In this document: piece after piece, positions 59,035 to 64,000 of the stretch
Numbering within the stretch: the stretch's first letter is position 1
How the letters are laid out: each line of letters begins with the position of its first letter
NCBI GenBank assembly: GCA_964006375.1
Contig: OZ023266.1
Span: 69,116,891-69,180,890 of the forward strand
DNA length: 64,000 bases
Origin: Tillus elongatus
Lineage: Eukaryota; Arthropoda; Insecta; Coleoptera; Cleridae
Direction of reading: 5' to 3'
The notes under the pieces: generated by a model
The model's database searches: none
Seen by the model: the letters and a program-made list of their open reading frames with translations, nothing else
Told to the model about the DNA's origin: nothing
Made by a program: the position numbers and the translations under genes

Positions 59035-60006
59035 GTTTTTCTGTTCTGTAGCTTTATTCTGCACTCCCCTAAAATTAGCAACATATTAACTTGCACAGAT
59101 TATTTTCTCTGTTTAATTGAAAAATAAGCTGGGAAATAATCGTAAAAATGTCGCAATTCTCAATTGACTTAAAAAAATAACGCGTTTCGATGGAAGCAGA
59201 GAATAATCGTCATCATCAAGGTCCATGATAAAAGATTTTATAAGCAAATTGAAATTATGTTTTGTATTTTCACCTATAATACACCTATAATAACTTATGA
59301 TTTTGTTACCGAGAGAGTAAATTCAAAATTGGTTTGCACACATACATAGTTTTTTACGTAGATTTAAATTTTATAAAAAATACATTACCCTATTCAAAAA
59401 TCAAAAGCTGCCTTCCGCCCTTCAACACAGAGTGTCAAAGATATGTTCAAATATGTCCCCGGTCTCCCTATTACGTCACGCAAATTTAAAAAATTAAACG
59501 CTTTTCGAGATATCCCCCTATAATATTCAGCCAATTTTGATTTTCGTGTTTTGTAGAAAATTGAATTATAGGCATCTATTATTGTATTTCAGGAAACACC
59601 AATTTAATCATATGTCCGAAGGTTTGCAAAAACGGTTTGTTCACGAGAATCCGCAAATGAAATTTCCATAAAAAATATGCTTTAATAATTAACTATACGT
59701 GCTTGGTGGAATTCACTAAAAAAACCGTAGTACCGAAATTTCACTAGGAACATTTTTTCACGAAAAGTCATCAAAACATATTTATTTATATAAATTCATC
59801 ATTATATTTTTACTAAAATTTGCTCAAAACTTTTTGTTACAGATGGTTAAAAAATGTAGGCATACAAACATTTGCCTAAAAAATGTTTTCCACGAAAATT
59901 AGCTAAAATATTGTCAATAATTATATTTTACATCAAGTCATCACACACCTGTGCAATTTGAATCGGTTGAGTTAAAAAGTTATCCTGTTGTGTTGTCTGT
60001 ATGTTT
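59035..60006. other. AT-rich DNA with no recognisable gene
   Basis: Nothing assignable. Confidence 0.45.
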
Positions 60007-60358
60007 TTTGTTAACGTCGGTCTATCTCCGCGACTATCGCCAATCACCGACGCCTTGGAGCAGCTTTACCTCACCATCCTGGAAGTTTTGCCAAATCCCT
60101 GCCTTTCTGTAAGGAGGGTGGTGATATCTAATGTGCCCAACATCGCATGGACACAACAGCGACGGCTTTACGCTCCCTCTGAAGGACGAAACGTTCAGAA
60201 ATTCAATTTTCTCAAATAGAAGGCCAGAACCTCGAGTGATGTTAATTGTACAGTAAGTAATGGAAAAGTGAAAGTAGTACAGTGAAATCGAACCCAGTAC
60301 TAAAAAAATGGAACGGAAACTCTGAGAATCGAACCCGGTACACCTCGGCTCAGAGGTA
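60007..60358 (-). mobile_element. SINE-A copy, head truncated
   Basis: The 3' end GCCAATCACCGACGCC in reverse and the body are clear. The tRNA-like head breaks at ...GCTCAGAGGTAC (60358), where the LINE 3' tail begins. A short duplication (AATCGAACCCAGTAC and AATCGAACCCGGTACA) lies near 60288-60340. Confidence 0.75.
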
Positions 60359-60360
60359 CT

Positions 60361-62115
60361 TAATAATAATAATAGTAATAATAATAATAAGATATATTTT
60401 CTGAAAACAATATACATTTATCAGGACTAGTCAAAATAAATAGGATAACAAAAATTAATAAACAAAATATAAACCAAACAAACGCAAATATAAACACAAA
60501 AAAGTCAGCAAAGATGTACAGCATTTAAGCAACAAACATATCATTGCATATGTTCTCCAGACATAAATTCGTCTAAGACATAAAAACATTTGTCCAATAA
60601 AAAATTGTTAACTTTTTTTTTCAAAACTTAACTGCTACATGATCTAGGTAATAGTGATAATTGTATGTCGCTTTTAGTTTAGCAAATGGCACGTAAATTT
60701 TGTTTCTTGTCTTGTATCTACATCATGATTGACTTTTTTGTTACAAATCTTCGATCGCTATTTCTTAAAAACAAGCAAAGGAAGTTCCACTACAATAATC
60801 GAAAATAATGTAAGCACTTTATTTTGCTGAAAAATAATTGAGGTGAGGGAACTCTTTTAGAGCATCGTACTACCATTTTCTCGGTTTTAAATAGAGCTTT
60901 CGTCTCTACTAAAAGTCCCCCCCAGACTATTATGCCGTTACGCAACCGAAAGTCAGCCTATGCGTGGTAGAGCATCAATAAATTATTCTCCTCCATATAA
61001 CCACTGTGTCTAAACTAATACGAAGCCGAATCAATCTGCTACCCAGTTACGCGCAGTGATCATGTCAGTTCAAAGAATGGTGAAAAAAAAAATACCCAAC
61101 AACTTTTAATCTACATCTGTGGCTGTTACGGACACTAAAATATTATTGTCTAAAAACTGTATTACGTTACAATCCTTTTGATAGCTGTGAAATCTAATCG
61201 TAACATTGTAACCACAATTCAAGAAGCATTAGCAGAAAACCTCGCATTTGACTCCGCGCAAACAGAGCTACACTTAGTTGTAAGACCCCACATCTGAAAT
61301 GTCGGAAACAATAACAACGATATCATCCGCATTGATAGTGATCGACGCTGGCACCTCCAAGCGACCTATGTCATTAATATATAACAAAAACAGCACAGCA
61401 CCCAAGAACGATCCCTGCGGAACGCCCAGGTTACTGCTAATAATTAGAGAAATAGTCCGCCCGACAACAACATATTTTATCCTATGGGAAAATGACTAGG
61501 CAGCCAAAACAGAGGCAATCCCCGTATACCATACATAACTACATGGTGTTCGATGCAATTGATTGTGCCAGCCTGAATGGTTTTAATTATAGAGATAAAG
61601 TATTAATGAGTTGCCGTCGATGTTGATTTATTGTCAAGAAATCCATGTTGATTTTTTGTAGATATATGCTGCTTGAAGTAGTAAGTCATGAGCCGTTTCT
61701 GAAATGTATGCTCAAATATACATGAAAAGCAGGAGGAGCCGCCAGTGGTCTCTAGTTTTAAAATAAATAGGAATATTGTCTTTAATGGACCGGAACCTTC
61801 TTATCAGTCTTTAGCATTTCATGGAATAGTCCACACAAAAAGAAAGTATTGACTAGGTGTAATAATGGTTCATTTATGACATACAGACATTTCATAAGAA
61901 GAAACTTGGGAAGCTCCTCATAACCATAAAATAACTTATTTTTTAAATCACAGATTAGTATATTATAAAGTTTCGTTTCCGGAAATGGGGCAAGATAAAA
62001 TGAATTTGACACAGACGTAGTATTCTTCGTGAATTGCATATGGTTATTCTCGTGGTCCATATGGTCCTTCTCGTGGTCGCCTAACTGAGAGATCATCCCC
62101 TTTGGAGTCTGTTGA
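60361..62115 (-). pseudogene. CR1-like LINE, 5'-truncated, with (TTA)n 3' tail
   Basis: Reading leftward from ~62080: an N-terminal RT region (NSFYLAPFPETKLYNI...KFLLMKCLYVINEPLLHLVN, then MLKTDKKVPVH). A frame-shifted middle follows (STKNQHGFLDNKSTSTATH, YGIRGLP). Then come GVPQGSFLGAVLFLLYINDI and NADDIVVIVSD, the catalytic blocks, near 61330-61440. Thumb-region text, a C-terminal region (VNNFLLDKCFYVLDEFMS near 60590) and a 3' UTR follow. A (TTA)n run at 60361-60392 ends it, a microsatellite 3' tail as in CR1-type LINEs. Many stops and shifts, so not active. It directly abuts the SINE-A head at 60358. Confidence 0.8.
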
Positions 62116-62900
62116 AAATAGAATAGGTACAATTCAACCCCACCAAATCACAGTCTTGCTTTCTTTCTCATAAGAGATACACTAGCCCTAGACCCATCAC
62201 AATAAACAACCAAGTTATTCAAAGTAATGAGTCCTTTTCACTTGTTGGCATCTCTGTGGATGGAAATCTCAATTGGCACCAACATGTCACATCAATTGCA
62301 GAAGCGGCTGCTAAGAAATTAGGTTTCCTCTTCCGGGCTCGCAAATACTTTTCACCAGCTAATCTCTATACTTTATATACTTCACAAATAAGACCAAACC
62401 TCGAATACTGCTCCCACATATGGGGTGCTGCTGCCGCTTCTATACTCACTATCCTGGACTCCATTCAGAAGAGAGCTATACGTCTCATCGGTGACCCTAC
62501 CCTCACCCAAAGGCTGCCATCCCTTGCCCACCGACGTGCCGTTGGTGGCCTCTCTCTCTCTTTTATAGATATCTGCACGGGCACTGCTCAGAGGAGCTTT
62601 CTTCCATAGTTCCTCCACCTGCTGCCCCCAACAGATCTACCAGGGGAATAGAGCGAATGCACCTTTTTACTGTCCAGGTCACCAGACATAGAACATCTTG
62701 TTATGCCCGCCCATTTGTCCCGAGGACTTCCAAGTTGTGGAACTCCTTGCCGGCACATGTTTTGCCTTCTCCCCCGAACCTCCAAACCTTTAAGTCCAGA
62801 ATTAACAAGTTGCTTCTTTCCTCCTTGTCGACATCCACGGTACGATAGTATTTAGGCTGTAAGCCCTCGCAGTGTATTGTTGAAATAAAAAAATAAAAAA
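62116..62900 (+). pseudogene. Jockey/CR1-type LINE C-terminal half with 3' tail
   Basis: Open text from about 62134 reads NPTKSQSCFLS and then VGISVDGNLNWHQHVTSI, AAKKLGFLFRARKYFSPANL, QIRPNLEYCSHIWGAAAAS, SIQKRAIRLIGDP, followed by a frame change near 62570. RHRTSCYARPFVPRTSKLWN, SLPAHVLPS and FKSRINKLLLSSLS then end at 62846. It is the post-catalytic part of the reverse transcriptase and the C-terminus of a LINE. AAATAAAAAAATAAAAAA at 62883-62901 is the 3' tail. It has only one clear frameshift, so the insertion is younger than its neighbour at 60361-62115, from which it differs in family. Confidence 0.85.
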
Positions 62901-62901
62901 T

Positions 62902-64000
62902 TCATTAGCAGAAGTCACCACACGATTGTCTTGCTGGATATGAATTTCATTGCCCTTTCTCCTAAAGTTTCCGAATAGTTCTGACACAATCTTTTAAGAA
63001 CCCTCTGAAGAACTATAAAATTGATATAATTAGTTTCGAAAATATTCTTTATTTGCTTAATATAATGAGACTGTCATGCTTTTGTTTTGCTATTTTATCA
63101 GACAAATTGATATGAGTTTTAAGTAATAGAGATTTTCAAGACTTATGCCAGCTACCCTCACTTCATCACTAACCTAATTTTTGGAAATGTCACCTGTTAC
63201 TTTTCGGTAACGTTTAGGGAAATTAAGTTTAAACTGGTAAATAATATATTGGTAAGTATTTACTGTATTATTAGAACGTCTGGTGCAAGACTGAAACAGC
63301 CTTTCTACGCACTCAAGAAATATTTTAATAATTATGCCTAGAAAAGTTACTTCCTGCAACTCGTAGTTATGTCTGAATTACAGCATAAATTTAGTTTTTA
63401 AGCTTTTTAGTTATTTAGTCCAAGTGAATCTGTCATTTTATAATGGCCGGCGTAAATTATTTTTTAATGTATATTTTCTTACATAATTAAGAGTATCTCA
63501 AAAACTAGTGTAATAAATAGAATAAATATTTGTAAAACTAAGTAGTTTTACTATCTTATAAAAATTCAATTGTCATAACATTTTCCTGGAAACGGAATTT
63601 CTTTACGGCATTTCCGCTATAAAACTCTTTATTTCTCTACTTTGTTGTATGAAAAAGTAGTGACTTTAGCGCAGCCGTTCTTCCAGTTCATTATAAGTTA
63701 TGGGAGCTTCAGTTCTACTTAGGAATCTTAAAACAATGAAATGAAGACCTTTAATAAGACTGACACGTTCCGATCATAAAAGGAAACGCTTCAAAGACGT
63801 TCCACTGCCATCCGCTGCATTATCTATAATATCACAAGAATGCACTCAAAACTGAACATAAATTGTCTTTATTGCATAAAGAATGTCGCCTGTAATCTGT
63901 GTAAAAAGCTGAGCCGTTCGCATCTAAAATAATAAATCTCTCGCCCCAAATGAACGGGAATTCTAATCTGAGCACGCTCCATTTCTCCTAATCTTAAATC
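62902..64000. other. AT-rich DNA with no recognisable gene
   Basis: No protein-like frame, SINE or transposon end recognised to the end of the window. Confidence 0.45.

Noticed and set aside
61299..61499. Plus-strand 66-residue open frame
   Set aside because: It is the antisense shadow of the reverse transcriptase blocks GVPQGS and ADD on the minus strand.
60361..62900. Twin-priming inversion of a single LINE
   Set aside because: The minus fragment already contains its own post-catalytic and C-terminal regions and 3' tail. These overlap in content with the plus fragment but differ in sequence, so two insertions fit better.

Overview
The window looks like nuclear DNA of a repeat-rich, AT-rich animal genome, most probably an arthropod and perhaps an insect. 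The evidence is long introns or intergenic DNA with no operons, pol III-type SINEs with A and B boxes, 5'-truncated LINEs, a Penelope-like element, Tc1/mariner and hAT DNA transposons, and about 25 long (TA)n microsatellites. I found no complete host protein-coding gene. Long open frames that translate as IYIYIY are microsatellites. Most of the other readable protein is broken transposase or reverse transcriptase. The species cannot be named from what I can see.

Layout. 1-14 kb: SINEs, Penelope-type inverted termini, an old tandem array (4.8-5.6 kb), a GC/CpG-richer promoter-like patch (6.1-6.4 kb) and several copies of a dominant repeat family, here called the 'TA family'. 14.6-15.9 kb: a non-autonomous hAT-like element with an exact 8-bp target duplication, carrying an unrecognised protein-like segment. 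17.2-19.1 kb: a mariner-like element with ~280-bp inverted ends and a decayed transposase. 20.7-26.2 kb: a ~5.1-kb near-perfect palindrome centred on a (TA)n tract, with a third partial copy at its right edge. 26.9-28.7 kb: a second mariner-like element. 29.4-32.6 kb: a Tc1-like element whose transposase is open except for one stop codon, with a 1.06-kb TA-family copy nested in it. 34.2-34.8 kb: a third mariner remnant. 36-50 kb: TA-family copies, small elements with the same ends, LINE remnants and a Penelope-like element (46.3-47.6 kb). 50-60 kb: more TA-family copies, a Z-DNA-prone palindrome, a THAP-like fragment beside a promoter-like patch, and a 1.08-kb fold-back element. 60-63 kb: two LINE fragments in opposite orientation.

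The TA family is the most distinctive content. Complete copies start near GACGCAGCAAGTGCGTTATG. They run through a core ending in TTATCGGTGTGA, then a (TA)n tract of 50-230 bp at a fixed position, then a tail with a CCCCGGATATGGGTTC-like block and a terminal hairpin ending in TTCACTAA. This layout resembles DINE-1/HINE-type (Helentron-associated) or microsatellite-seeding elements, but assignment to that class is inference. Its (TA)n tracts also sit at the centres or edges of inverted duplications, so the family may be a local driver of rearrangement. All alignments were made by eye; identities and boundaries are approximate.
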